From: Variovorax paradoxus | GTDB taxonomy: Bacteria > Pseudomonadota > Gammaproteobacteria > Burkholderiales > Burkholderiaceae_C | Length of the DNA: 64,000 nucleotides | Direction: 5' to 3' | NCBI GenBank assembly: GCA_016806145.1 | Contig: CP063166.1 | Span: forward strand, 6,602,456-6,666,455 | In this document: positions 18,090-26,441 of the stretch, in pieces | Numbering within the stretch: the first letter of the stretch is position 1 | Layout of the letters: every line of letters starts with the position of its first letter | Notes under the pieces: model-generated | Seen by the model: only the letters and a program-made list of their open reading frames with translations | Told to the model about the DNA's origin: nothing | Database searches by the model: none | Made by a program: the position numbers and the translations under genes

Positions 18090-18463
18090 GGCACGGCGCG
18101 CCGGTACAGGTGCCACAGCAGCGCGGCGATCGGCAGGTTCTTGAGCAGCGGCCCCAGCGGATGCAGCCACAGCGCCGGCTGCAGGCCGGTGGCGACCGCC
18201 GTCATGAGCAACAGCAGGCCGAGCGCCGCGAGGTAGCTGGCGCGGCCCGGCCGCCACCACAGCGCGAGGCCGACGACGAGGTCGGCCGCCGCGCCACCGA
18301 CGATCAGCAGTTGCACCAGCCAGGGCGGCGAGGCGATACCGGCCTCGGCCAGCACCCGGCGGCTCTGGCCGTCGAGTTCGACGATGCTGACGACGGCCGT
18401 GACCAGCCAGACCGCGACGAGGCTCAGGCGCAGCAGGCGGTCGTCGTCGGCCCCCTGCCTCAT
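18086..18463 (-). CDS. DoxX-like family membrane protein
   Basis: A 125-residue protein with four predicted helices and the DoxX-like pattern of a small quinone or thiol-linked membrane protein (WLVTAVVSIVE early, VVGLALWWRPGRASY in the third helix). Its start overlaps the SRPBCC stop and its stop overlaps the DUF2269 start, both as ATGA, so its translation is coupled to both neighbours. The DoxX assignment rests on size, helix pattern and context; the substrate is unknown. Confidence 0.75.
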   Translation of the reverse strand: MRQGADDDRLLRLSLVAVWLVTAVVSIVELDGQSRRVLAEAGIASPPWLVQLLIVGGAAADLVVGLALWWRPGRASYLAALGLLLLMTAVATGLQPALWLHPLGPLLKNLPIAALLWHLYRRAVP

Positions 18464-18966
18464 GCCCGCGCGCTCCCGTGCTGCGTGCGCTGCCAGTCGA
18501 CGACTTCCTGCGCATGGACCGCCAGGAACGCATGCATGCGCGCAAAGCGCCGCCGGGTCTGCCGCGCGAAGGCCCGGGCGACGATCGGTTGCAGCAACCA
18601 GCGCAGGGCCCTCGGCCCCGCCTCGATGGTGTAGGTGTAGATCAGCACGGAGCGGCCGGGCTCGGTGTCGCGGTGCCGCATGGACGCGGCCCAGCGATCG
18701 AACGGGAAGGAACGGCCGATCATCGAGGCGGCGGCCAGGTGCGGACGGTCGAAGCTCACGAAGCGGGTTCGCATCGACAGCCCGCGCAGCCAGCCATGGC
18801 CCACGTTCTCGGTCTCGGCGCCGACGAAGGGGCACGGCGCGCCGCCCACCACCCGGGCATCGCCGACCAGCGAGTCCCAGCGCGCGCGCCACACGTGGTA
18901 GTGGAAGGTGTCGAAGACCACGTCGGCCGGCGCCGGCATGTCGAACTCAAGCCGCTCGTGCGCCAT
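18460..18966 (-). CDS. SRPBCC-fold protein (polyketide cyclase/START-like)
   Basis: A 168-residue protein whose N-terminus (an early EFDMPAPADVVFDTFHYHVWRARWD strand-helix pattern) and overall length fit the SRPBCC hydrophobic-pocket fold. These proteins bind or transform small hydrophobic ligands. No catalytic residue can be named. Its ATG lies 20 bases inside the 3' end of the saccharopine-reductase-like gene, and its stop overlaps the DoxX-like start. It probably acts on the same compound as the upstream oxidoreductases. Confidence 0.75.
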   Translation of the reverse strand: MAHERLEFDMPAPADVVFDTFHYHVWRARWDSLVGDARVVGGAPCPFVGAETENVGHGWLRGLSMRTRFVSFDRPHLAAASMIGRSFPFDRWAASMRHRDTEPGRSVLIYTYTIEAGPRALRWLLQPIVARAFARQTRRRFARMHAFLAVHAQEVVDWQRTQHGSARA

Positions 18967-20065
18967 CGTCGACCACGTCCGTCACCATGCCCCAGCGCGC
19001 GAACTCGGGCTCGAACTCCCGCAGCGCGAGCAGCCCCATGCAGGCCTGCGCGCCCATCGGCAGCGCATCGCCGCGCGCGAGCCGGCGCGCCAGCAGGATG
19101 GCGGCCATGCAGGGAATCTCCGGCCCATGGTTGTCGTCGGCCGCGATGTGCCAGGCGCGGTGCGCGGCGGCGCCTCGTGCGTCGATGCCTTCGACGCGCA
19201 CCACCATGCCGCCGAGCGCGCTGCCGAACGCATCGAACAGGCCGCCCGTGGCATGCAGCAGCCGCGCCAGCTTCTGCGGCGCGGGCAGCAGGCCGATGCG
19301 GCGCAGGGCCGCCAGGAAGGCGAAGGCCTGCTGCGTGAGGCCGACCTCGAACGCGGCGCGGAACATCACCGACTGCACGCCCGGATGGCGCGCCGGGAAG
19401 AGTTCGAGATCGGGGATGTCGCACAGCGCGCCGCGGCGCGGGCGCATGCGCGCGAAGCGCACGGGCGAGGGTCTGGCCCAGCCGGGCTGCTCGGTCCAGC
19501 GGCCTTGCTGCCAGACGCGGATCGGCGCGCCGCAGTAGGCGAGCACGCCCGCGAGCGTGGCCTCGCCGCGCGGCGCGCCCTGGGCCGGCGCGATGCAGAT
19601 GTCGATGCCGCGGATGCCCTGCCAACCGGCCGCGAGCTGGTCGACCACGGCCGAGGAAAGCGCCGGCACGGTGCTCGCGCCGGTGACGGCCGTGCGGCCC
19701 GCGCCGCGAAAGACGCCGTCGAGCGCCGCGGGAAAGTCGCAGACGAAGCGGCGGCCGTCGGCCAGGTCGATGTAGTGCGCGCCGGCGGCGGCCACCGCCC
19801 GCGGCACGCGGTAGTCCTGGTTCTGGAACGGACCGGCCGTGTGGATGACGAGCTCGACGCCGAGCTCGCGCAAGCCCCGCGCGAAATCCTGCGACTGCGC
19901 ATCGACGCGGACGGCGCGCGCCCCGTCCGCCAACGATTGCACGAAGGCCGTGGCCCGTTCGAGATCGCGCCCGCCCACCAGCAGCTCGATGGCGTCATCG
20001 GTGGCCAGCGCGCGGCTGATGCGCGCGCCGAAGTTGCCGTAGCCGCCGAGCACCAGCGTCTTCAT
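18947..20065 (-). CDS. Saccharopine dehydrogenase-like NAD(P)-binding oxidoreductase
   Basis: A 372-residue cytoplasmic enzyme. The N-terminus has a Rossmann fold with GGYGNFGARISRAL (GxGxxG) and an acidic/basic GGRDLERA second strand. The HTAGPFQNQDYRV and YIDLADGRRFV elements match the saccharopine reductase / trans-acting enoyl reductase superfamily. True saccharopine or lysine metabolism is unlikely given the neighbours; it more probably reduces a lipid-like or cyclic substrate. The ATG at 20063-20065 overlaps the stop of the FAD gene (ATGA). Confidence 0.8.
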   Translation of the reverse strand: MKTLVLGGYGNFGARISRALATDDAIELLVGGRDLERATAFVQSLADGARAVRVDAQSQDFARGLRELGVELVIHTAGPFQNQDYRVPRAVAAAGAHYIDLADGRRFVCDFPAALDGVFRGAGRTAVTGASTVPALSSAVVDQLAAGWQGIRGIDICIAPAQGAPRGEATLAGVLAYCGAPIRVWQQGRWTEQPGWARPSPVRFARMRPRRGALCDIPDLELFPARHPGVQSVMFRAAFEVGLTQQAFAFLAALRRIGLLPAPQKLARLLHATGGLFDAFGSALGGMVVRVEGIDARGAAAHRAWHIAADDNHGPEIPCMAAILLARRLARGDALPMGAQACMGLLALREFEPEFARWGMVTDVVDDGARAA

Positions 20066-21699
20066 GCCAGGCTCGCTCCGGCCACGTGCCCGCGCGTGAA
20101 GGCTTCCTCGAAGATCGAATAGCCCGACCAGTCGGCATGCGCGAACGACAGCCGGCCCGCGATCACGCTGCCGCGGTGCGCATCGTCGGGCGCGGTGCGC
20201 TGCGAACCGATCTGCGCCAGCAGGCCGGGCCGCGGAATGGCCATGGCGTGCCCGTAGCGCGTGATCTCGATGCGCGTGGCCAGCGCGGGCAGGTCGGGGT
20301 GCGGCACCGAGAGCTCGGCCAGCAAGTCGTCGCGCCAGCCGGTCCAGGGCCGCTCGAGCAGCAGGCGGCGGCCGTCGCCCTCGTCGTAGCGGCTCGGGCC
20401 CAGCGGGCGATACCAGCTCAGCACGGTGCCGCGCGGCGTGGGGTCGAGCGTCTGGTGGCGCGCATCGACATAGCCGAGGCCGCGCGTGCCGTAGACCACG
20501 TTGTCCCAGCTCGGCGCGGCGCCGGGGCGGTCGACCAGCGGGCCGCGCAGGTGCACGTTGGCCACCAGCCAGGGCGCATGGCGCACGTGCGCGGCGGCAT
20601 GCGCGAGCACCGCGGGCGCGTTCTCGACCACGCGCGCGGCGACGAACACCGGCAGCGCGACGATGCAATGCGCGGCCTGCCAGCGCACCAGCGATTGCGA
20701 GGCGGCATCCCAGGCATCGACCTCGACGCCGCCGCGCAGCTCGGCGATGCGCACGACCACCTGGCCCGTGCGCAGCCGTTCGCCCAATGGCTTGGCCAGC
20801 TGCTTCGTGAGCCAGCCGTTGCCCTCGGGCCAGGTCAGCACGCCGTCGCGCTCGGGGTTGGTGTCGTTGGCGCTGCCCGACGGATCGCCGGGCGCGTGAA
20901 AGCCGTGTCGGCTCGCGAAATAGTGGATGCCGGCCCAGGCCGAGACCTGCTCGATGCCCGCGCCGTAGTCGTCGCGGCAGCAGTAGTCGAGGTACCAGCG
21001 CAGGTGCTCGTCGCTGAAGCCCTCGCGGTCGAGCCAGGCCGAGAAGGCCTGCGCATCGAGCGCCAGCAGCTCGGGCGTGACCGCGACCTTGAGCGTGGGA
21101 ATGGCGAAGTGGGCCGCATGCTGGAGCGCGTCGATGCGCTGCGCGAAGCGGCGGTACTGCGCCTGCGTGTCGGCGCCCACGCCATGCACCGGCAGCAGGC
21201 CGTCCTGCCACTCGCCGTGGAAGAACAGCCGCTCCTGCGGGCTGTGGCACAGCGTGCGCTCGTCGTATTCCCAGCGGCCGGCCACGCGCCGGCGCAGGCC
21301 GAGTTCTTCGAGCAGGTCCTGCACCTCGCGCGCATCGTCGCCGGGCACCGGCAGGTAGTGCGCGCCGAGCGGGCAGGCGATGCCGTTGACCATGCCGCCG
21401 CGCGCATTGCCGCCCGCGCTGTCCTCGAGCTCGAGCAGCGCGAAGTCGTCGATGCCCGCGAGCCGCAGCGCACGCGCCGCAGCGAGCCCCGCGACGCCAC
21501 CACCGGCGATCAGCACGCGGGTCTTGCGGGTGCTCGCGGGCGCGCGCGACTTCAGCGTGCCGTCGCGCATCGCGTGGCCGCGCGCCATGTCGATGCCGGT
21601 GAAGCCGCCTTCGATGGGTGGCGGCGCATCGCAGCCGGCGAGCGCGAGCGCACCGGCGGCGCCGACCGTGCCGAGGAAGCTGCGTCGCCTCATGCCCAT
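20062..21699 (-). CDS. Tat-exported FAD-dependent oxidoreductase (amine oxidase-like), probable lipoprotein
   Basis: A 545-residue flavoprotein. It starts with a twin-arginine signal (RRRSFLG) leading to LALAGC at about residues 22-27, a lipobox, so it is probably folded in the cytoplasm, exported by Tat and lipid-anchored. The FAD-binding motif GGGVAGLAAARAL and a following acidic LLELEDSAGGNARGG lie near residues 55-90, as in amine oxidase / phytoene desaturase relatives. The C-terminal half carries the substrate domain, and an SFAHADWSGYSIFEEAF segment resembles the closing FAD-contact region of monoamine oxidases. It is first of five overlapping genes, and lies downstream of the membrane aminopropyltransferase gene across a 179-base spacer. 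A polyamine substrate is tempting but unproven. Confidence 0.83.
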   Translation of the reverse strand: MGMRRRSFLGTVGAAGALALAGCDAPPPIEGGFTGIDMARGHAMRDGTLKSRAPASTRKTRVLIAGGGVAGLAAARALRLAGIDDFALLELEDSAGGNARGGMVNGIACPLGAHYLPVPGDDAREVQDLLEELGLRRRVAGRWEYDERTLCHSPQERLFFHGEWQDGLLPVHGVGADTQAQYRRFAQRIDALQHAAHFAIPTLKVAVTPELLALDAQAFSAWLDREGFSDEHLRWYLDYCCRDDYGAGIEQVSAWAGIHYFASRHGFHAPGDPSGSANDTNPERDGVLTWPEGNGWLTKQLAKPLGERLRTGQVVVRIAELRGGVEVDAWDAASQSLVRWQAAHCIVALPVFVAARVVENAPAVLAHAAAHVRHAPWLVANVHLRGPLVDRPGAAPSWDNVVYGTRGLGYVDARHQTLDPTPRGTVLSWYRPLGPSRYDEGDGRRLLLERPWTGWRDDLLAELSVPHPDLPALATRIEITRYGHAMAIPRPGLLAQIGSQRTAPDDAHRGSVIAGRLSFAHADWSGYSIFEEAFTRGHVAGASLA

Positions 21700-21786
21700 G
21701 TCGCCATCACCTCGCCGAGGCAACGAACTGAGCCCGACCTGCGGTCTGCCAAGGGACCGCGTAGCGCGGCCTGTTCGGGAGACACC

Positions 21787-21858
21787 GTGGAACCGGCTTT
21801 GCCGGGCCACGGGTGTCGCCCCCGGTGAGGGGGTTGGCGAAGCGGCACGCAGTGCCGC
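21787..21858. repeat. Structured intergenic repeat with three hairpins
   Basis: Three consecutive inverted repeats lie in the spacer between the aminopropyltransferase stop and the FAD gene start. They are GTGGaaCCGGC-TTT-GCCGGgCCAC (21787-21810), CCCCC-GGTGA-GGGGG (21819-21833) and GCGGCAC-GCA-GTGCCGC (21842-21858). This looks like the palindromic intergenic elements that recur in Variovorax and Acidovorax type genomes; that link is from memory. In an operon such a REP-like block can lower expression of distal genes or stabilise upstream mRNA. Confidence 0.6.
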
Positions 21859-21878
21859 GCAGCCTGGGGGAGGACCAT

Positions 21879-23444
21879 TTAATGTGCCATGACCTTGCCC
21901 CACTCCTGCTCGTAGGTGGTGACGAGGACCTGGTTGGAGAGCCGGTTGACCTCGGCCGGCACGCGCGCCATGTCGAGCGGGAAGTCGAACATCAGCGGCA
22001 GCGTGGGCGCGGACAGGAAGCGCAGGCCCGCGGGCAGCGCGTCGGGCTTTCGGTAGGGCCGGTGGCTCGCGATGATGAAGCCCCATTCGCCGAAGCTCGG
22101 CACGTGCACGTGATAGGGCGTCGCGGTCAGGCCCACCGACTCCACCGTCTGCGCCACGGTCCAGAAGCTCTTGCGCGCCACCAGCGGCGAGGTGGTCTGG
22201 ATCACCGCGTAGCCGCTGGCCGCGAGGCGCTTGTCGAGCAGCGCGTAGAAGCTGTTGGTGTAGAGCTTGCCGATCGCGAAGTTGGTGGGATCGGGAAAGT
22301 CGACCACGATCACGTCGAACAGGTCGTCGTCACTGCGCTGCTGCAGCCACTGGAAAGCATCGGTGTTGACGATCTTGAGCTTCGGCGACGACAGCGAATG
22401 GCCGTTGAGCGCGGCCAGCGTCTCGTGGTCGGTGAACAGCTTCGTCATGTTCGGATCGAGCTCGACCAGCGTGACCGACTCCACCGACGGGTACTTGAGC
22501 ACCTCGCGCACCGCCATGCCGTCGCCGCCGCCGAGCACCGCCACCTTCTTGGGCGCGCCGTGGGCGGCCATCACGGGATGCACCAGCGCCTCGTGGTAGC
22601 GGTACTCGTCGCGCTCGGCGAACTGCAGGTTGCCGTTGAGGAACAGCCGGTGCCCGAGCAGCCCGCGCGTGACCACGATGCGCTGGTAGGGCGAGGTGGC
22701 GCTGAAGACGATGCGGTCCTGGTAGAACTTGTCCTCGGCCAGCGTGGTGATGTGGTCGGCGCCGATGAAGCCGCCGAGCAGCGCCGCCAGCGACAGGAAG
22801 CAGGCCAGCGCATGCGCGCCGACGCGCCGCAGCTCGTGGCGGAACAGCCAGAGCGCCCACACCGCCACCGCCGCGTTCATGAAGCCGAACAGCAGGCCGG
22901 TGCGGATCATGCCGAGCTGCGGCACCAGGATCAGCGGGAAGGCCACCGACACCGCAAGCGCGCCGAGGTAGTCGAAGGTCAGCACCTGCGACACCAGGTT
23001 CTTGAGCGCCACGTTGCGCCGCAGGATGCGCATCACCAGCGGGATCTCGAGCCCGACCAGCGTGCCGACCACGACCACCAGCCCGTACAGCAGCAGCCGG
23101 AACGCGCCCGGCGCGTAGGCATTGGCCAGGAACAGCACCGCCGGCAGCGCGCCGCCGATCAGCGCCACCATCAGCTCGATGCGCAGGAAGTGGGCCGGCA
23201 GCTGGCGGTCGAAATAGCGCGACAGCCACGAGCCCACGCCCATCGCGAACAGGTAGGTGCCGATGATGGTGCTGAACTGCAGCACCGAGTCGCCCAGCAG
23301 GTAGGAGCTGAGCGCCGCCGCGCTGAGTTCGTAGACCAGCCCGCAGGCGGCCACCACGAAGACGCTGGCGAGCAGCGCGATCTCGACGGGCTGCGGCCCG
23401 CGCGCATCGGCCGGGCGCGCGGACGGGGCCTGCTCCGCGCTCAA
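21879..23444 (-). CDS. Membrane-embedded polyamine aminopropyltransferase (spermidine synthase family)
   Basis: A 521-residue fusion of a multi-helix membrane domain (about residues 15-215, roughly seven helices) with a cytoplasmic spermidine synthase-type domain. The catalytic domain shows the SAM/dcSAM-binding LGGGDGMAVREVLKYP, the acidic LVELDPNM strand, and VVDFPDPTNFAIGKLY with the proton-accepting aspartate. The amine acceptor is unknown. I choose a TTG start at 23442-23444 because it overlaps the DUF350 stop as TTGA and gives the right length; the open frame extends upstream only through low-complexity sequence. It belongs to the SPFH, DUF4178, DUF350 module and may make an aminopropylated product at the membrane during stress. 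Confidence 0.88.
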   Translation of the reverse strand: MSAEQAPSARPADARGPQPVEIALLASVFVVAACGLVYELSAAALSSYLLGDSVLQFSTIIGTYLFAMGVGSWLSRYFDRQLPAHFLRIELMVALIGGALPAVLFLANAYAPGAFRLLLYGLVVVVGTLVGLEIPLVMRILRRNVALKNLVSQVLTFDYLGALAVSVAFPLILVPQLGMIRTGLLFGFMNAAVAVWALWLFRHELRRVGAHALACFLSLAALLGGFIGADHITTLAEDKFYQDRIVFSATSPYQRIVVTRGLLGHRLFLNGNLQFAERDEYRYHEALVHPVMAAHGAPKKVAVLGGGDGMAVREVLKYPSVESVTLVELDPNMTKLFTDHETLAALNGHSLSSPKLKIVNTDAFQWLQQRSDDDLFDVIVVDFPDPTNFAIGKLYTNSFYALLDKRLAASGYAVIQTTSPLVARKSFWTVAQTVESVGLTATPYHVHVPSFGEWGFIIASHRPYRKPDALPAGLRFLSAPTLPLMFDFPLDMARVPAEVNRLSNQVLVTTYEQEWGKVMAH

Positions 23445-23659
23445 TGGATGGCGGCGGCGACGATGATGCTGATGCCCAGGCTCATCGCGGCGACGACCAG
23501 GCCCAGCGCCACGTTCTGCTTCTCGACGATCTCGCCCCACAGGTCATAGGGCGTGATCTTGTCGATGATCAGGAAGCAGAGCCAGAAGATCACCACGCCG
23601 ATCAGCGCGTACACGAGCGATCCGAGGACCACGCCAGGTTTCAGCCATTCAAATCCCAT
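23441..23659 (-). CDS. DUF350 family two-helix membrane protein
   Basis: A 72-residue protein with two long hydrophobic helices (about residues 10-32 and 48-70), typical of DUF350, a small membrane family often beside DUF4178 and aminopropyltransferase genes. Molecular function is unknown. It lies between the DUF4178 gene (64 bases away) and the aminopropyltransferase, whose TTG start overlaps its TGA stop. Confidence 0.87.
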   Translation of the reverse strand: MGFEWLKPGVVLGSLVYALIGVVIFWLCFLIIDKITPYDLWGEIVEKQNVALGLVVAAMSLGISIIVAAAIH

Positions 23660-23722
23660 GGGGACCTCCAGTCGTATCTGTATCTATCAGTCGATGAATC
23701 GAAAGCGGCAGCGCGATCTTCG

Positions 23723-25216
23723 TCATTTGTGGCCGCCGCCGCTCGAGGAGCCGCCGTAGGAGCCGCCCGAGCTGCGGTAGCCGCCGCCCGAACCGCCGCC
23801 GCTGCTGCTGCAGGTGCTCAGGATGATGACCAGCACGATGATCACGATGGCGATCACGATCATGGTGCCGCAGCCCAGCCCCGAAGCCGCGCTGACCGGC
23901 AGTGCGTCGGAGCGCTCGAACAGGTCCTTCTTGGCATCGAGCTTGAAGGCCGTGGCGACCGCGCCGCTGTCGATCTTGCTGCCCGAGGACCAGGTGAGCT
24001 CGTTGGCCGAGCGCTCCATCGACAGCAGGGCGCCGCCGGACGCGAAGTCGCGGTTGAAGGTCTTCTGCCCGCGCTCGACCTGCCAGTAGAACTCGCCGGC
24101 CACGTAGGTGGTCTCGGCGTTGTAGGCGTACTGCTGCTGGTAGCGCTTGCCGAGGTAGGTGGCGGTGCTGCCGTTCTCGGCCATCACCGGCGCGCCGGTG
24201 GTGGGGCGCACCATGCTCCAGCCGTCCTCGGCATCGACCAGGAAGCTGAAGCCGCGCTTCTTGTTGTAGAGCAGGTATTCGTCCCAGCCGAACTGCTCGT
24301 CGTCGCCGGGCTCGCTGCCCATGCGGTGCTGGAAACCCACCACCTGCCACTGCACGCCCTGCAGCTGGCCCATGCTGCCCAGCGCGATCAGCGGGCGCAC
24401 CGGCTCGTTCTGCGCCGCATGCTTGAGCTCGCCGCCGATGCCCTGCGACAGGTCGATGATGCTGTTGCACGAACGGCAGGTGACGCTCTTGCTGTCGGCC
24501 AGGTTGAGCGTGACCGGCGAGCCGCAGTTGGGACAGTTGAAGCTGCGGCCCTTCTCGTCCTTGGCGGAGTCCTCGCGCAGGCCCGTGAGCTGCAGCGATT
24601 CGAGTTCGACCGAGCGGCCCAGCGCGGCCGTGGGCGGCTGCGAGCCGTAGTCCAGGCTCAGCACCAGGCCCTTGTCGTTGCGCAGCTCGACCACCTGGAA
24701 CGGCCGGCCGAGCTCGGGCAGGTGCGGCAGTTCGCCCTGCGCCGAGACCAGCGTCACTTCCTCGTTCGAGGCGACGGTGTAGCTCTGGCCGTTGAAGGCG
24801 GTGGTGGCGCCCACGCGCAGGTCGGCCGCGGCCGGCGGCGTGCGCTGCAGTTCGAACGGCAGCGAGAAGACGTAGGCGCCGTTGTCCTCGCTGAGCACGC
24901 CGGTGCGGTCGCCGTCGAGGGCCGCGATCCATTCGGTCCAGCGGCCGCCGGCGTACTTGTATTGAAGCCGGCCGACGATGGTGAAGGGCTTGTCCTGGAT
25001 CCGGCCCGCGGCGAACAGCTGCAGCGGGCTGAAGTCGTCGAACAGCTCGGCCATCTTGCCGGTGCGCGCGAGCGTGTCGCCCTGGCGCACGACGGTGCTC
25101 TGGCAGTAGGGGCAGACCGCATGGGTCGACTGGGCCGATCGGAACTCGACCGGCGCGCCGCAACCGGGGCAGGGCGCGCGGTAGTAGCGCTGGGTGCCGC
25201 CGGCTTCCTCAGCCAT
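23723..25216 (-). CDS. DUF4178 zinc-ribbon membrane protein
   Basis: A 497-residue protein with two zinc ribbons: CPGCGAPVEF with VCPYC near the N-terminus, and FNCPNCGSP with VTCRSCN near residue 235. These flank DUF4178 beta-rich domains (about 60-200 and 260-420). A single hydrophobic helix near residues 447-465 is followed by a Gly/Ser-rich tail, so it is C-terminally anchored with the ribbons probably in the cytoplasm. Function is unknown; the family is associated with envelope-stress and polyamine gene clusters. I chose ATG 25214-25216 over an in-frame GTG three codons upstream. The gene follows the SPFH gene after a 103-base spacer containing a hairpin. Confidence 0.88.
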   Translation of the reverse strand: MAEEAGGTQRYYRAPCPGCGAPVEFRSAQSTHAVCPYCQSTVVRQGDTLARTGKMAELFDDFSPLQLFAAGRIQDKPFTIVGRLQYKYAGGRWTEWIAALDGDRTGVLSEDNGAYVFSLPFELQRTPPAAADLRVGATTAFNGQSYTVASNEEVTLVSAQGELPHLPELGRPFQVVELRNDKGLVLSLDYGSQPPTAALGRSVELESLQLTGLREDSAKDEKGRSFNCPNCGSPVTLNLADSKSVTCRSCNSIIDLSQGIGGELKHAAQNEPVRPLIALGSMGQLQGVQWQVVGFQHRMGSEPGDDEQFGWDEYLLYNKKRGFSFLVDAEDGWSMVRPTTGAPVMAENGSTATYLGKRYQQQYAYNAETTYVAGEFYWQVERGQKTFNRDFASGGALLSMERSANELTWSSGSKIDSGAVATAFKLDAKKDLFERSDALPVSAASGLGCGTMIVIAIVIIVLVIILSTCSSSGGGSGGGYRSSGGSYGGSSSGGGHK

Positions 25217-25272
25217 GGCGCGCACGCGCGGACGCGAGGCCCGCGGCGTTCTTCCAGCCGATCATGCCTCTC

Positions 25273-25291
25273 ACGCCCGTCGAGCGGGCGT
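25273..25291. repeat. Hairpin between SPFH and DUF4178 genes
   Basis: Perfect 7-base inverted repeat ACGCCCG - TCGAG - CGGGCGT in the 103-base spacer. It lacks a T tract. It could be an mRNA processing or stability hairpin setting the ratio of SPFH to downstream products. Confidence 0.45.
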
Positions 25292-25319
25292 CAGGCGCTG
25301 TACAGAACATGGCGCCGGG

Positions 25320-26369
25320 TCAGACCAGCTTCTTGAGCAGTTCGGCCTTCTTGGCGTCGAACTCTTCCTGGGTCAGGATGCCCTTGGTCTTGAGTTCGCC
25401 GAGCTTCTCGAGCGTGGTCATCACGTCGTTGGGGTTCACCACCGCCACCGCCGGCTGCTGCTGGGTCGCGGCCGCCTGGGCCGCCGCGTTCGGGCTCAGG
25501 CCCTGCGCGAGGTTCTGCGCCAGCACCTGGCCGAGCGCCACGCCGGCGCCCAGGCCCATCGCGTCCCCCGCGATGCCGCCGCCGTTGGCGGCACCCTCGG
25601 CGAACTTGGGGATCGCCTGCGCCGTCTGGTACTGCATGAACTTGCCCATGTCGTTGCCGACCATGCCCATGCCGATCTTCTGGTCGAGGATCTTCTGCAG
25701 TTCCTCGGGCAGCGAGACGTTCTGGACCGTGATGTTCTCGAGCTTGATGCCGATCTTGGCGAACTCGGGCACCAGCTGGGCCGCCAGCGCCTGCGCGAAT
25801 TGGATCTGGTTGGCCGCGAGGTCGAGGAAGGGCACGCCGCTGGAAGCGATGGCGTTGCTGATGTTCTGCAGCACCAGGCCGCGCAGCTGGCCGTCGAGGT
25901 CGGCCACGGTGTAGATGTCGCGCGTGCCCGAGATCTCGGTGTGGAACAGCTTGGCGTCGCCGATGCGGAACGAGTAGTTGCCGAAGGCGCGCAGGCGCAC
26001 GGCGCCGAAGTCCTTGTCGCGGATGGTGATGGGCTGCGGCGTGCCCCACTTCTGGTCGACCTGCTGGCGCGTGCTGAAGAAGTAGACGTCGCTCTTGAAC
26101 GGGGACTCGAAGAGCTTGTCCCAGTTCTTCAGGTAGGTCAGCACCGGCAGCGTCTGCGTGGTGAGCTTGTACATGCCGGGGCCGAACACGTCGGCCACCT
26201 GGCCTTCGTTGACGAACACCGCGATCTGCGACTCGCGCACCGTCAGCGAGGCGCCGTTCTGGATTTCCATCTCCGCCATCGGGAAGCGCCAGGCCAGCGT
26301 GCCGTCGCCGGACTCGGTCCACTGGATGATGTCGATGAACTGTTTCTTGATGAAATCCATCAGGGCCAT
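25320..26369 (-). CDS. SPFH (band 7-like) protein with C-terminal SHOCT domain
   Basis: A 349-residue cytoplasmic or membrane-associated scaffold protein. Residues about 25-240 form an SPFH/virion-core-like domain (MYKLTTQTLPVLTYLKNW and the FGNYSFRI, ISGTRDIYTVADLDGQLRGLV segments). A Gly/Ala/Gln-rich linker (about 255-305) connects to a C-terminal SHOCT helix pair ending in LTQEEFDAKKAELLKKL. Unlike classical flotillins there is no N-terminal membrane hairpin, so membrane contact must come through partners. It is the first gene of the DUF4178/DUF350/aminopropyltransferase module, and diverges from maeB. Confidence 0.9.
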   Translation of the reverse strand: MALMDFIKKQFIDIIQWTESGDGTLAWRFPMAEMEIQNGASLTVRESQIAVFVNEGQVADVFGPGMYKLTTQTLPVLTYLKNWDKLFESPFKSDVYFFSTRQQVDQKWGTPQPITIRDKDFGAVRLRAFGNYSFRIGDAKLFHTEISGTRDIYTVADLDGQLRGLVLQNISNAIASSGVPFLDLAANQIQFAQALAAQLVPEFAKIGIKLENITVQNVSLPEELQKILDQKIGMGMVGNDMGKFMQYQTAQAIPKFAEGAANGGGIAGDAMGLGAGVALGQVLAQNLAQGLSPNAAAQAAATQQQPAVAVVNPNDVMTTLEKLGELKTKGILTQEEFDAKKAELLKKLV

Positions 26370-26403
26370 GGCTGCGCTCCTCTAGAGGGTTTTTGTGCGG
26401 ACT

Positions 26404-26416
26404 TGGCATATTGCCA
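26404..26416. promoter_or_regulatory. Palindrome upstream of the SPFH gene, possible operator
   Basis: Perfect palindrome TGGCA - TAT - TGCCA in the 180-base SPFH/maeB divergent region, 35 bases before the SPFH start. Its symmetry and position suit a dimeric regulator. No regulator gene is adjacent. Confidence 0.4.
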
Positions 26417-26441
26417 CACCGACTTGACGGCGGACCCGTGC

